Positions 50,849 through 60,120 are shown, counted from the stretch's first letter. The stretch is 64,000 bases of DNA from Aldehydirespirator sp965221185 (GCA_965221185.1 OZ244866.1:1240001-1304000), one strand, 5' to 3'. Program-made: numbers and translations. The notes: generated by a model from the letters alone, not told the origin.

Positions 50849-50878
50849 TTGGGGTGCATAATTCCAATGCACTATGGT
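50849..50878 (+). promoter_or_regulatory. candidate promoter with overlapping palindromic operator
   Basis: TTGGGG (50849-50854) and TATGGT (50873-50878) are 18 nt apart, and between them lies an interrupted palindrome, GTGCAT-N7-ATGCAC (50854-50872). Binding of a LacI- or DeoR-like regulator there would occlude RNA polymerase at the binding-protein gene and perhaps at the divergent importer operon. The site is 94 nt before the start of the binding protein. Confidence 0.45.
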
Positions 50879-50971
50879 CTTCGTCTAGACCGACTGGTTG
50901 GCCAGCAGGACCGAAGGGTCCGGGCAATGCGCTGGCAGATGGACGCCAATGGCAGTGTCCTAGGAGGGGTT

Positions 50972-52162
50972 ATGAGGAAGTACCTGGCAGTCATGGCGGT
51001 ATTCGCCGTAATGGCGGCGGCGTGTGGGGACGATGATGCGTCTACCCCTGAGCCCGCGGAAGCGCCTGCCGTTGAGGAGGCTCCCGCTGAGGAGGCTGCC
51101 GCTGAGGAACCTGCCGCTGAGGAACCCGCGGCTGAGGAGGCTCCCGCTGAGGAACCCGCCGCTGAGGAGGCTCCCGCTGGTCTGGTGGTGACTGCGCCCG
51201 CTGCGACGGACAAGGCTCCCGAAGACCTGGTGTTCCGGTTCATGAACCAAATCGACGGTGTCCCCTTTTACCAGCGAGTGAACGAAGGAATCGTCGCCGC
51301 GGGCGAGGACCTGGGCATTGGAGATGTGCTGATGACCGGCCCGGCCGGAGTCGATTCGGCGCTTCAGGTCGGAACGGTAGAGACCTGGATCACGCAGGGC
51401 TTCGACGTGATCGCGGTGTCCAGCACGGACCCGTCCGCAATGACACCCACGATCAACAAGGCGGTCGATGATGGAATCGTGGTCGTGTCCTGGGATGTCG
51501 ATGCTCCGGATTCGCAAAGGAGCATCTACGTCAACTACTGGGATCCAGTGGAAGGGCCCCGAGTGCTCTGGGACACGTTCATGGAGCTGCTCGGTGATAC
51601 ACGCGGTGAATACGCATTCATCACCACCGCCCTGACCTCCACGACGCACGCAGGCTGGCTCGACGCCATGGAGGAATACCAGCTAGAGGCATTCCCAGAG
51701 ATGACCCTGATCGCAACTGAATCGGCCGAGGGCAATCAGACCATCGGAAACGAGAAGGCTAAGGCGATCATTCAGGCCAATCCCGACATCGTCGGCCTAG
51801 TGTCGGTCGACGCAGGCGGCACCGTAGGAATCGCGCAAGCTACCGAAGAGCTCGACCTCGTGGGCGAGGTTGTGACGACCGGCCTATCGACTCCGAGCCA
51901 GATGGTTCAATTCGTCGAGTCGGGCACGGTGCCCAAGTTCGTGCTCTGGGACCCCGCCGAGACCGGCTATCTCACCGTGGCGATCGCTTTCGAGCTCGTA
52001 AACGGGCGCGATCTCGTCGATGGTCAGGAGTTGGGGGTGGCACGAGGTGTGACTCGATCGATCCCGATCAAGGAGATCGCGGGCAAGCCGGGTTCTTACG
52101 AAGCGATTCAGGGACCGGCGCTCGTATTCGACATCAACAACGTCAACGACTTCGGATTCTGA
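50972..52162 (+). CDS. sugar/AI-2-type ABC transporter substrate-binding lipoprotein
   Basis: The product has 396 residues from ATG 50972, with TAGGAGGGG just upstream. The N-terminus has an export signal and a lipobox (VMAAACGDD). About 45 residues of EEPAAEEAPAEE-like repeats follow, a flexible, cell-surface spacer coded by 12-15 bp DNA repeats (about 51060-51180). The periplasmic-binding-protein fold follows with FRFMNQIDGVPFYQRV, GFDVIAVSSTDPSAMTPTI, VVVSWDVDAP and STPSQMVQFVESG. It belongs to the ribose/rhamnose/AI-2 group and is the receptor of the divergent importer. Confidence 0.92.
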   Translation: MRKYLAVMAVFAVMAAACGDDDASTPEPAEAPAVEEAPAEEAAAEEPAAEEPAAEEAPAEEPAAEEAPAGLVVTAPAATDKAPEDLVFRFMNQIDGVPFYQRVNEGIVAAGEDLGIGDVLMTGPAGVDSALQVGTVETWITQGFDVIAVSSTDPSAMTPTINKAVDDGIVVVSWDVDAPDSQRSIYVNYWDPVEGPRVLWDTFMELLGDTRGEYAFITTALTSTTHAGWLDAMEEYQLEAFPEMTLIATESAEGNQTIGNEKAKAIIQANPDIVGLVSVDAGGTVGIAQATEELDLVGEVVTTGLSTPSQMVQFVESGTVPKFVLWDPAETGYLTVAIAFELVNGRDLVDGQELGVARGVTRSIPIKEIAGKPGSYEAIQGPALVFDINNVNDFGF

Positions 52163-52177
52163 TCCGCGCGCTGAGGC

Positions 52178-52264
52178 CCATGACACGGCCGCCGAGCCGC
52201 ATCACGCGAGCTTGACGGTTCGTGTCATGGACCGGGTGCTCTATGTAACCGGACGCTCTATGTA
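52178..52264. repeat. inverted repeat and adjoining 17-bp tandem repeat after the binding-protein gene
   Basis: CCATGACACG (52178-52187) and CGTGTCATGG (52221-52230) form a perfect 10-bp inverted repeat with a 33-nt loop. Immediately after it, a 17-bp unit occurs twice in tandem (52231-52247 and 52248-52264) with two mismatches. It may act as a terminator-like or processing element for the binding-protein mRNA; there is no U run. Confidence 0.55.
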
Positions 52265-52362
52265 GTTGTGAGCGTCGTCTCAGGAATCAGCGCTCGCATG
52301 CTCACGTATCCGACGATGAATTCGTGACGACGTTCGAGGTGCTGCAACGTTCGCCCTTATCG

Positions 52363-52983
52363 TTACATCGGTGCCATGGCGTCGCCCGGAAGTGGGCCGT
52401 CGGGGAACAGCGCATCTTGGAAACGCCGCCTGCCGTTGAGCCAGCGATCGATATCGGTGGCTTTCAGGCGGGCGTACTTCCCGACCTCTTGGTGGGGCAA
52501 TACCCAGAAACGTTCCTCGTCGATGGCGTCCAGGCACGCCTGAGCGACGTCAGCAGCTTCGAGCACTCCGTCGCCGCTCGCCAGATTGCTCTCCCAATCT
52601 TCGCTCCCATCACCGACGGCATCGGGGCTGTTGGCCAAGATGTTGGTGCGTACGGCCTGCGGGCAAAGCACAGAGACCCGAATGCCCTGGTGGTGATGGG
52701 CTATGGCCAGAAACTCTGCGAGCGACACTGCGGCACTTTTGGTCACCGAGTATGCGAGTGAGCCGATCTGGGTCAGCAGGCCGGCCGCGCTGGCCGTGTT
52801 GAGCAGATAGCCGCCTTCGTTGGCGATCATCTGCGGCAAGACGCTGACCCGACCGATGGACATGCGTTCGGACGCATAGGCAGCGAAGGGCACGATCCAC
52901 CACGGCGGATCGTCCAGCACACAGGCCAGGTTCTGCGGTCTGCGGTTCACCGTCGGGGCCTTCGTCTTGCTCGACCTCTCCAA
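52363..52983 (-). pseudogene. C-terminal fragment of a short-chain dehydrogenase
   Basis: The frame gives 206 residues, but only from about position 52880 downstream does it resemble an SDR. SVLPQMIANEGGYLLNTASAAGLL is strand 5 with the catalytic Ser, and AYSVTKSAAVSLAEFLA has the Tyr-x3-Lys pair; VSVLCPQAVRTNIL follows. The N-terminal 100 residues, including the TGxxxGIG cofactor loop, are missing, and the sequence before the SDR part does not match any domain. It is probably inactive debris in the accessory region. Confidence 0.65.
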
Positions 52984-53029
52984 TGATCTGGTCTCCGTCG
53001 ATGTCGACGCCGAGAAGTTCTTCGAAGTA

Positions 53030-53266
53030 CTACATGGTCACCGTCGGGCCACACGGATCTGGCATAGCGGTCTCCATGGAGTCTTCGGAGAGGTAGCGGC
53101 GTGCGGTGGCCTGCCAATCGTCGCGGAGGTCGGTGAGGATGGCTCTGACCAACCGGATGGCTGAGGCCTCGTTGGGGGAGATCCCCACCACGCGCGATCG
53201 GCCCCAGCGCGTGTGGTGGCCGAGCGATGATGGTTGAGTCGGTCTACCGGCGAATGTTGGAGTCAA
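53030..53266 (-). pseudogene. C-terminal fragment of an IS256-type transposase
   Basis: The segment reads SRVVGISPNEASAIRLVRAI then DLRDDWQATARRYLSEDSM. This matches the very end of mutator-type IS256 transposases (VVGIFPN ... RLVGA ... DEWQ ... RRYLS). The catalytic domain is absent. It lies between the SDR fragment and the OLD-type fragment, a sign of repeated insertion and deletion here. Confidence 0.6.
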
Positions 53267-54573
53267 CCTCGTTGAGCCAGTTGCGCATCTCTTCGGGTAT
53301 TTCGGGTGGGCGCAGTTGGCGAGCGAGGTTCTTGGTCGACACGGTCGTATGACCGGCTTGCTGCAGGGTCCTGTTCAGCGCGTTCAGTATCCTCTTGGCC
53401 GGATACTGGTGGAGGCGCCATTCGGGGTCCTCGGCTTGTGGCCTGAGTTCTCTGCTCGTATCACTGAAGGTGCGAGCCAGGTTCTTGCTGCCGGGTGGGC
53501 TGGAGAAATGGCGCTTCTCGGCGAACTGGCCCAGGATGTCGTCGGTCATGTTGTCTGTGATCGATGCCAGATGGGACGAGATGTAGGTCGGCGTTGTGTT
53601 TGACGCACGGGCTAGTGCCTCCGGGTCAAGCAGATAGTTCTCAAGCTCCTTCCGCTTCCAGATGTGGGCGTGGATGGCGATTGCTTCGAGAGTCGAGCGC
53701 ACCTTGACGACTTCCTCATCGGGTCGATAGTCGCGATCGAGTAGCACAAATACCTCAACGGAGCCATCGAGGAAGTTTGAGACGAACCACTTGAAGGGTT
53801 CGACTTGGACCCAGTTGCTGAAGCCCTTGATCTCGATGACGGCGCAGTTGCGCTCGCCAGCTAGGTGATCGGCTCCGATGGTCTTCGCCAATTCTCGGAT
53901 GATGGACATGTCGTCGCCTTCTACAAAGACCACGGTTCGGGCACGGAGGGCCGTTGCGAGCCGCAGGTTGAAGCTTGAGCCGATCTGGGTCGAGAGATCC
54001 TCGAGCGATGCGGGCTTGGGTCGGCGAATGGCTCTGCTGCGGGTCTTGTCGACCCACACAACCGACTCTGAAGATGCCTCCGCGAGCATCTCGGATGAGT
54101 GGGTTGCGGTGATCGTCTGTGCTGCGGTTGAGTCGAGCAGTCTCACTAGACGTCGTTGGAGGTCAGCGTGTAGATATGGGGGCTGGCGCCGTGTTCGTCG
54201 CTGCGGGGCCGGTCTCACTAGACGTCGTTGGAGGTCAGCGTGTAGATAGAGGTCGGGCTCATCGAGGATCACTACATCTGCGGGCCGAAGGCGCCAGAGA
54301 TGGGTCAGGATCTGTACGAAGATCTGTACGCCGTCGCCAACCCAGAAGAGCTCCTTCGGCGTCCTGTCGCCACGCTCTTGCACGAGCACGTCAAGTTCTA
54401 AATCGGCGAGCTCTCGACGCGTCGTGACCGAGAGTTTCTCGACTTCCGGGAGCCAGAAGGTCACGAACTCGTTGAATTCGTCGAACTCCCCGTCGCGTCT
54501 GATCAAGAGAAGCTGGTTGCGAGCATGCTGGCTGGACCTTCTGCCCTGGGAATTCTGTCGAACGTACTGTGGC
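53244..54573 (-). pseudogene. OLD-family ATPase/TOPRIM nuclease lacking its N-terminus
   Basis: From the ISL3 left end (54573) to the stop there are about 442 codons. RPADVVILDEPDLYLHADLQRRL is an ABC-type Walker B/D-loop, and ITATHSSEMLAEA its switch His. The TOPRIM domain follows with TVVFVEGDDMSIIRELA (catalytic Glu) and EVFVLLDRDYRPDEE (DxD). This is the arrangement of OLD nucleases, which act in phage defence. Walker A is missing because the ISL3 element begins inside the gene. The duplication YLHADLQRRLVR also occurs (see 54140). The gene is probably dead. Confidence 0.75.
54140..54248. repeat. 37-bp exact repeat inside the OLD fragment
   Basis: The same 37 bp stand at 54140-54176 and 54212-54248, 72 bp apart, so the frame is kept and 24 codons are added between Walker B and the switch region. 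The 35 bp between the copies are unlike the flanking DNA, so this is not a plain tandem duplication. It would insert RPAPQRRTRRQPPYLHADL-like residues into the ATPase core. Confidence 0.9.
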
Positions 54574-54586
54574 GGCTCTTCGGATT

Positions 54587-54718
54587 TCAGGGTGGAGTGA
54601 GGGTGTCGAGGAGGGCCCAGTTGGGTTTGCCGGCGTAGAGCAGGGCCCGGATGCGGTAGTTGTCGAAGTTGGTGAATCCGAAGGCGGCGCGTTTGACGCG
54701 TTTGATCAGGTTGTTGGC
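54587..54718 (-). pseudogene. 3' part of the ISL3 transposase gene
   Basis: The 44 codons from 54718 to the TGA at 54587 read ANNLIKRVKRAAFGFTNF, then YRIRALLYAGKPNW. This is the conserved C-terminus of ISL3 transposases, including the final helix with the TEANNLIKRVKR motif. It is cut from its front half by the Tn554-like element; joining its GCC with the GCC at 58376-58374 gives one 430-codon frame. Confidence 0.85.
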
Positions 54719-54720
54719 TG

Positions 54721-55161
54721 TTATCTGGGGGGCTGGACGCTGTGGTGGTTCGGAGCTTGGGTTTCATGTGGGAGACATGTCGCTGACGGGGCGGGGATGC
54801 GGCTTTGGCGCCGGTGGCCGAGGTGCTGGGCGAGGTGTTCTCGGAGTTGGTGGTTGTCGGCCTTGAGCCTGGTGATCTCGTCGAGGGCGGCCTCGAGGCG
54901 TTGTCGCAGCGATTCGGCTGATCCTCGTTCAGGTGATGGAACGGGGACAGCCTGGGCTGTGGCAACTCGGCGGAGCCGGTCGATGTCGGCTCGCAGATCG
55001 GGCTGGCGGTAGAGCCAGGACCGGGACACGCCTGCTGTGCGGGCGACGTGTGCGAACGTGATCGGTTGCGCGGTGGCGTGGAGGCGCTGTAGCGCTTCGG
55101 TGGCGCGTTGGCGGGTCTGGTCGGAGCGTTGTCGGGCGGCAGCGGCGAGGGCGGCGGTCAC
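54721..55161 (-). CDS. tnpC: TnpC-like (DUF6262) transposition protein
   Basis: The product has 146 residues from GTG 55161, overlapping the tnpB stop (GTGA). It has a helix-turn-helix-like ITFAHVARTAGVSRSWLYRQPDL and then a coiled coil (EALDEITRLKADNHQLREH), the layout of DUF6262 proteins that accompany Tn554-type recombinases. It is thought to set orientation or stability of the transposition complex. Its stop codon is at the edge of the element. Confidence 0.85.
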   Translation of the reverse strand: MTAALAAAARQRSDQTRQRATEALQRLHATAQPITFAHVARTAGVSRSWLYRQPDLRADIDRLRRVATAQAVPVPSPERGSAESLRQRLEAALDEITRLKADNHQLREHLAQHLGHRRQSRIPAPSATCLPHETQAPNHHSVQPPR

Positions 55162-57110
55162 GGGGTGGTGTCTCCAATGTCTTCGAGCGCGGCGATGAGC
55201 CGGTCGAGGTTGTCGTGGACTTGGCGATGGTTGTCGGCGAGCCGGAACCGGCCGTCGGCTTCGGCGGTGGCGACGAGCAGCCGGGTCTCGTCGCGTTGGC
55301 GGCGGTGGATGTCGAGGAACGCCGGGGTTGTCTGGAAGTCGGGGCAGGTGAGGCAGGCGTTGGGGTGGGGGCAGTCCTGTTGTGGTGGGCGTCCGCAGTA
55401 GCCGTTGGGCAGGCTGGCCTGGACGCGGGCCATGTTGTGCTTGGTCCACTCGGCTTCGGCGGTGAGTGCGCCGGGGTCGTGGGCGATGCGTTCTCCGGCG
55501 AGGTTGACCCGCTGCTGGCAGTAGTCGTCGAAGGCTGCGCGGACGGTGGTGTCATGGAGCGCGGCGTAGCGGGCGGTCATCTGGGGGCTGGCATGGCCGA
55601 GGAGCCGCTGGATGACGTGTTGGGGGACGCCCGTGTTGATCAGCCGGGTGCCGAAGGTGTGGCGAAACTGGTGGGCGGTGACCCGCACGGGCCGCCCGGT
55701 GTCGTCGCGCAGGTCGATGTCGTGTTGCCAGCGGGCCAGACGCCCCCGCAGCGTGGCGTAGCTGAACGGCCGGGTCGCGTCGGGGTTGGATCGCGGGGCG
55801 GGGAACAGCACCGGCGAGGCGCCGGGCCAGCGGTGGAGTAGATGCGTCTGTTGGGCGCGGATGGCTTCGGCGGCGGCGGCGCTGAGGGGCACGAGCTGCT
55901 CGGCGGCCATCTTGGTGTTGAAGTAGCGAAGGCAGGGCCACCCGGCGCTGTCTTCGATGATCGGGTTGAACGGCAGCGAGCAGGCGTCGTTGGCCCGCAG
56001 GCCGGTCTCCATGATCACGATGACCAGCGCCCGGGTCGTGGCGTCGGGCAGCATTGCGAGGCGTTCGGGGTCTTCGAGCTGGGCCATGACGAACTCGGGG
56101 ATGAACCGGGGCAGGGGCCGGGGTCGGCTGGGCAGGTCGTCGTGATAGATCGCTGCCGTCGCGGGCAGTCGCGGCAGCCAGCCGTGGCGTCGGCAGGCAT
56201 CGAGAAAGACCCGTAGACACGTGATGTAGGTGCTGGAGGTGTGAGCAGCGAGATGTGAGGCGGCGACCCACACCAGATAGGACTCCAGCGCGTCGCGGGT
56301 GACGACAGCCTCGTCGCAGGCCCGGGGATCGCGTCGGGCGAGGAACCGGCTGAACCACAGCATCGCCCGCACATCGACATGCACGCTGCCGAAGGTCTTG
56401 CCCGACCCCAGCCGAAGCCTCGCCCAGCGCTTCACCGCGGCGCGCAGCCACGGCTGGTCGATGGTGTCAAAACGGGTCTGAGCCGGCGACCGGGTCATCT
56501 TGATCCCCAGCCGCGAGGCGACCCAGACGTCCGACGCGTACTCGGCTTCGATGTCGATGCCGCCGAGGTCGCTGAGGCACCGGTAGGCGTAGCGGATGAG
56601 CCCAATCACAGGGCTCGGGTCCCTGCGGCCCCGGGACCTCACCTCATCTAGCCAGTCCTCCAGCGGCCGGTCCAGCAGCGAGCCGGCGCCGCTGTCGGCC
56701 ACCAGAGCGACCAAATGCCTCACCGTCGAGGGCGGCACCCTCACAGTGCGGTCGTCGTGGCGGCACTGCAGCACGTACGCGACCTCCAAGCGGGCCCCGA
56801 CGGCCAACGCCGACAGATCGAAGCCATCCACGTTCTCTGAGCCGGCCCGGACCGCGACCGCAGCGGCGCCCGCCTTGAACTCCCCGAGGTCGGGCTTGCC
56901 GTGGCTGGCCCACCGTTGGTGGTGAGCCCCGCACAGATCCCGCGCCCAGGCGCTGCGCCCGCATCCCGCCACCCCGCAGCGGCCCCGACCGAACACCGGG
57001 TCCTCGGGCGACACCCGGATCACCTCGCCGCAGAACTCCGGGCGCACAGCCGCCACGAGCCCGCCCAAATGGTCGCCGCGGCCGCTGCGGGCGGCGACGG
57101 CGCTCAGCAT
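55158..57110 (-). CDS. tnpB: TnpB-like tyrosine recombinase
   Basis: The product has 650 residues from ATG 57110, overlapping the tnpA stop by 7 nt. Near the N-terminus are zinc-finger-like cysteines (CGVAGCGRSAWARDLCGAHH). The core-binding domain and catalytic domain follow: METGLRANDACSL (first Arg region), TAHQFRHTFGTRLIN (HxxR) and LGHASPQMTARYAAL (final Tyr). A second Cys cluster (CGRPPQQDCPHPNACLTC) lies near the end, as in TnpB of Tn554. Confidence 0.92.
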   Translation of the reverse strand: MLSAVAARSGRGDHLGGLVAAVRPEFCGEVIRVSPEDPVFGRGRCGVAGCGRSAWARDLCGAHHQRWASHGKPDLGEFKAGAAAVAVRAGSENVDGFDLSALAVGARLEVAYVLQCRHDDRTVRVPPSTVRHLVALVADSGAGSLLDRPLEDWLDEVRSRGRRDPSPVIGLIRYAYRCLSDLGGIDIEAEYASDVWVASRLGIKMTRSPAQTRFDTIDQPWLRAAVKRWARLRLGSGKTFGSVHVDVRAMLWFSRFLARRDPRACDEAVVTRDALESYLVWVAASHLAAHTSSTYITCLRVFLDACRRHGWLPRLPATAAIYHDDLPSRPRPLPRFIPEFVMAQLEDPERLAMLPDATTRALVIVIMETGLRANDACSLPFNPIIEDSAGWPCLRYFNTKMAAEQLVPLSAAAAEAIRAQQTHLLHRWPGASPVLFPAPRSNPDATRPFSYATLRGRLARWQHDIDLRDDTGRPVRVTAHQFRHTFGTRLINTGVPQHVIQRLLGHASPQMTARYAALHDTTVRAAFDDYCQQRVNLAGERIAHDPGALTAEAEWTKHNMARVQASLPNGYCGRPPQQDCPHPNACLTCPDFQTTPAFLDIHRRQRDETRLLVATAEADGRFRLADNHRQVHDNLDRLIAALEDIGDTTP

Positions 57111-58195
57111 GAGACGCCGTCCCAGGCGCCCGCACGCACCAGCTCGGACCGCAGGTCCTCGACATCGAGGTGCACATACGCTTCGCTGGTCGTGGTCACC
57201 GACCGGTGCGTCAACAGCTTGGACACGACCTCGATCGGCACACCGGCGCGGATCAGCTCGGTGGCGCGGCTGTGGCGCAGCGTGTGCGGGGTGAACTCGA
57301 TGCCCGTGCGGGCTCGCAGCCGCCGCACCAGCTTCGCGACCGTGTCATAGCGCAGCGGCCTGCCCACCGGCGCCGACCACAGGTTCACGAACACGTAGTC
57401 AGAGTCCAGCTCGCCGTACTCGGTGTGCATGTAATCGCTGTAGAGCCGCACCAGCGGCGCCGACACCGGCACCGTCGCCGGCGACGAGCACTTGGCCCGG
57501 GCCCCATTCGCGTTGTCGGCCCGGGCCACGATGCGCACCTGCCGCCGGCGGCTCACGAAGTCCTCGTGTCGCAAACCAAGCGCCTGGCCGACCCGCATGC
57601 CCGTCTCGGCCAACAAGGCGAACAAGAACCGGTCCCGCAGCCGGGTGCACGCCGCCAAGATCACAGCGACCTCCTCGACGCCGAGCACAGCCGGCAGCCG
57701 CCGCGGCACACGCAGCCCCACCGGCCGCGTGCGAACCGGCCCGTCACTCGCGATGCCGTGCAAGAACGGCTTGTAGGAACCCCGAGACCCGCGCCGCCAC
57801 GCCACCAACTCCGCCGCCACGCCCACGCCGCCGCTGCGAGCGTGGAAGTCGTAGAACCCAAACAGCGCGGCCAGGTGACGGTTCACCGTCGCCGCGCTGC
57901 GAACCGCCGCCGTGTCATCGAACACGATCACGTTGTCGGCCGGAGCCCGCAGCCATGCCACGAACCGCGAGACATCCTCGATCCCAACGCTGTCCCAGAC
58001 CAGGCGACGGGCCCCGAGGAACTCAAACCAAAGCCGCAGACCGTGCGCGTAGGCCCTCACCGTGTTCGGTGAACGCTCGATGCCTGCCAGGTGCGCCAGG
58101 TAGCGCTCCACCGGCTCCACCAGAGCCCATTCGTCGTCGACGACCGTCCAAGACTCGGCGCCGGTCACCGGCATCACCACACGCTGAACCCTCAC
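57104..58195 (-). CDS. tnpA: TnpA-like tyrosine recombinase
   Basis: The product has 363 residues from GTG 58195, which has GGAGGTGG just upstream. It has an N-terminal SAM-like core-binding domain (YLAHLAGIERSPNTVRAY) and a catalytic domain with LAETGMRVGQALGLRHEDF (Arg), TPHTLRHSRATELI (HxLR) and LTHRSVTTTSEAYVHL (Tyr). The length is like TnpA of Tn554 (361). Alone or with TnpB it catalyses strand exchange at the element ends. Confidence 0.92.
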   Translation of the reverse strand: MRVQRVVMPVTGAESWTVVDDEWALVEPVERYLAHLAGIERSPNTVRAYAHGLRLWFEFLGARRLVWDSVGIEDVSRFVAWLRAPADNVIVFDDTAAVRSAATVNRHLAALFGFYDFHARSGGVGVAAELVAWRRGSRGSYKPFLHGIASDGPVRTRPVGLRVPRRLPAVLGVEEVAVILAACTRLRDRFLFALLAETGMRVGQALGLRHEDFVSRRRQVRIVARADNANGARAKCSSPATVPVSAPLVRLYSDYMHTEYGELDSDYVFVNLWSAPVGRPLRYDTVAKLVRRLRARTGIEFTPHTLRHSRATELIRAGVPIEVVSKLLTHRSVTTTSEAYVHLDVEDLRSELVRAGAWDGVSC

Positions 58196-58373
58196 AGGCC
58201 ACCTCCACCGCATCTCGACCGGCGACCGCAGGCCGAAGGAAGCGCTGTCTAGCTCACGCCGCCAGCAACATCGCGGACTCCAACGACACGATCCAGAGAA
58301 CGCGTCCACCACCGCCCGCCACATGCCCATCAGCGACATCGACGACACCCCCCGACACGCTCCAGAGAATGGT

Positions 58374-59534
58374 GGCCTCGGTGGCTGCGTTGGTGACCCT
58401 GGCGGCGTGCCAGTTGGCGATCTGGTGTCTCCAGTTCGAGATGGTGCGTCCCAGCCTGTTGATCTCGGGGGGCATGGCGGGGTCTTGGAGGTCTTGGGCG
58501 AGTTGGTTGACGGTGGCGGCGCCCAGGTCGGCGTCATCGATGTCATAGATGCCGCGCAGGGTCTCTTTGGCGTGCCATGCGTCTTTGACCTCGCCGTAGG
58601 GGTCTCCGGCTGCGAGCAGGCCGCGCAGGCGGGTGTCGCCTGATTCGGTGACGCGTTCGTGCGCGGCGACGAGCAGCTTGCGGGCGCGGTACAGCGGGTC
58701 GTGCTTGTGACCGCGATGGCCCAGGGTCTGGTTCTGGACTCGGCGGCGGACCTCGTCGAGGGCGTCGTTGCCCAATCTCACGACGTGGAACGGGTCCGCG
58801 ACCTGCTTCGCGGCGGGCAGCGCGGTGTCGAACGCGGCCCGATACGGGCCCGAGAGGTCCAACACCGCCCAGCGCACCGCTGCCAGCCAGCTCTGTGGTC
58901 GCCGCAGCAGCCAGCGCGCAGGCCCATCAGCGGTGCGGCCTGGGACCACGTCGAGAAGCTGGCCCCGCGCGACGTCGACGATGCTGGTGCTCCAGGCCCG
59001 CTGAGCGAAGCGGCCCCGGCGACAGAACAGGGTCTCATCGAGGCCCAGCGCCACCACCGCGGCGATCCTGTCGGCATCCGCGTCCAATAGGGCCTGACCC
59101 CAGCGCCTCACCGACGCGTTGACGGTGTGCCAGTCACAGCCCAGCACCGCCGCGGTGTCCGCTATCGCTTCGCCACGACCGGCGCGGCGAGTCGCCCAAC
59201 GGCCAGCGCGGGCAGTCAACAGCGCCCGCTGCGGCGCGATGGCAGGGTCCTGCTCACTGAACGAGCCCGCCGCGCACCCCGAGCGCGGGCATCGCCAGCG
59301 GCGCTTGTGCCACACCAGCCGCACCGGCCGCCCGAACGCCGGCAGGTCTACCATTTCGACGCCGCGTTCGCCCTTGGACCACACCGGCCCGCCACAGCCC
59401 CCACAGCACGGCCGACGCTGTCGACACCGGATGTGCACCCGCAACGGCCCTCCAGCGGCATCATCGACGCCGAGCACCTCCACGTCGCCTAGTCCCACCA
59501 GCAACTCGCAGACGCGCGTAGGGTCACACTCCAC
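58374..59534 (-). pseudogene. 5' part of the ISL3 transposase gene
   Basis: From GTG 59534, preceded by GGAGG, 387 codons read as an ISL3 transposase. CRQRRPCCGGCGGPVWSKG is the zinc-binding N-terminus, VALGLDETLFCRRGRF contains the first catalytic Asp, DLSGPYRAAFDTALPAAKQVADPFHVVRL the second, and IANWHAARVTNAATEA the last segment before the break. The end of the gene is at 54587-54718. Beyond 58374 the frame runs into the Tn554-like element and codes foreign residues to 58254. Confidence 0.85.
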
Positions 59535-59641
59535 AGGGATCCTCCCGATTCGGCTGTCCAAGCAGCGCCGATTCTGGGGGATCCCTCGCGTTCAGCCGCG
59601 GACCCTCACACCCCCTACTGCCCCCTCATTTCCGAAGAGCC

Positions 59642-60120
59642 ACTTTGGTTTCGTATCGGATGAGGTCCGGGCGGCGTCGGGGCCATTTGCATGCCCGATG
59701 CAGAGGCACTGGGAGCACAAGGATCCCGAGTTAGTGGCCGATTGTGTGCAGGAATCGGTTTGCGTCGCGTTCCGAAACGAGACGAACGGAGGAATCACTT
59801 GTGTCGCAACTGGTTCCTAGGCGACGAGCCCATCCACCGACGACGCTCAATCGCATCTTGGGCCCAGTCATTGTGGCGGGAGGAGGCCCTCCACGATTGC
59901 CCATCGGATGAGTGGGCGACGGCCATCCCATAGGGTGCCCTTCGCCCGTCGGTGGCTGAGTGTCGAGGAGACGAAGTGTGGACTGCAACAGGGAGCGGAT
60001 CCGGCCGGAGGGCAACCCGGATCGTGCTCAGGGAAGTCGGGCACTGGCACAGCTCAACTCGCCGACCTCAGCCAAACGATGGTAAGCCGGGTCGTCTGTC
60101 ATTCCTAGTCGCCCCAATTC
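59642..60120. other. stretch without a recognisable gene
   Basis: About 480 bases between the ISL3 right end and the stop of the 217-residue gene. Only short frames occur on both strands and none resembles a known family. I looked for the missing N-terminus (Walker A) of the OLD-type gene here on the minus strand and did not find it. The region may be decayed sequence. Confidence 0.5.

Larger units (their letters stand above)
54719..58373 (-). mobile_element. Tn554-like transposon with three-gene tnpA-tnpB-tnpC module
   Basis: The block has exactly three overlapping genes on one strand: two tyrosine recombinases of 363 and 650 residues and a 146-residue DUF6262/TnpC-like protein, which is the module of Tn554 transposons (361, 630 and 125 residues). 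It splits the ISL3 transposase gene, and both junctions share GGC, consistent with site-specific strand exchange without a long target duplication. The element carries no cargo genes: its left boundary is 2 nt beyond the tnpC stop. The ends have only partial similarity, as in Tn554. Confidence 0.85.
54574..59641 (-). mobile_element. ISL3-family insertion sequence, split by a Tn554-like element
   Basis: Terminal inverted repeats GGCTCTTCGGA begin at 54574 on the plus strand and end at 59641 as TCCGAAGAGCC, the ISL3-type end. The 8 bp flanks ACTGTGGC and ACTTTGGT agree at 6 of 8 positions, perhaps an aged target duplication. Removing the insert at about 54719-58373 gives an element of roughly 1.4 kb with one transposase gene, the usual ISL3 size. 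The element truncates the OLD-type gene on the left. Confidence 0.8.

Noticed and set aside
59642..60120. Missing N-terminus of the OLD-type nuclease
   Set aside because: No Walker A motif or matching residues in any minus-strand frame; the fragment is not simply split by the ISL3 element.
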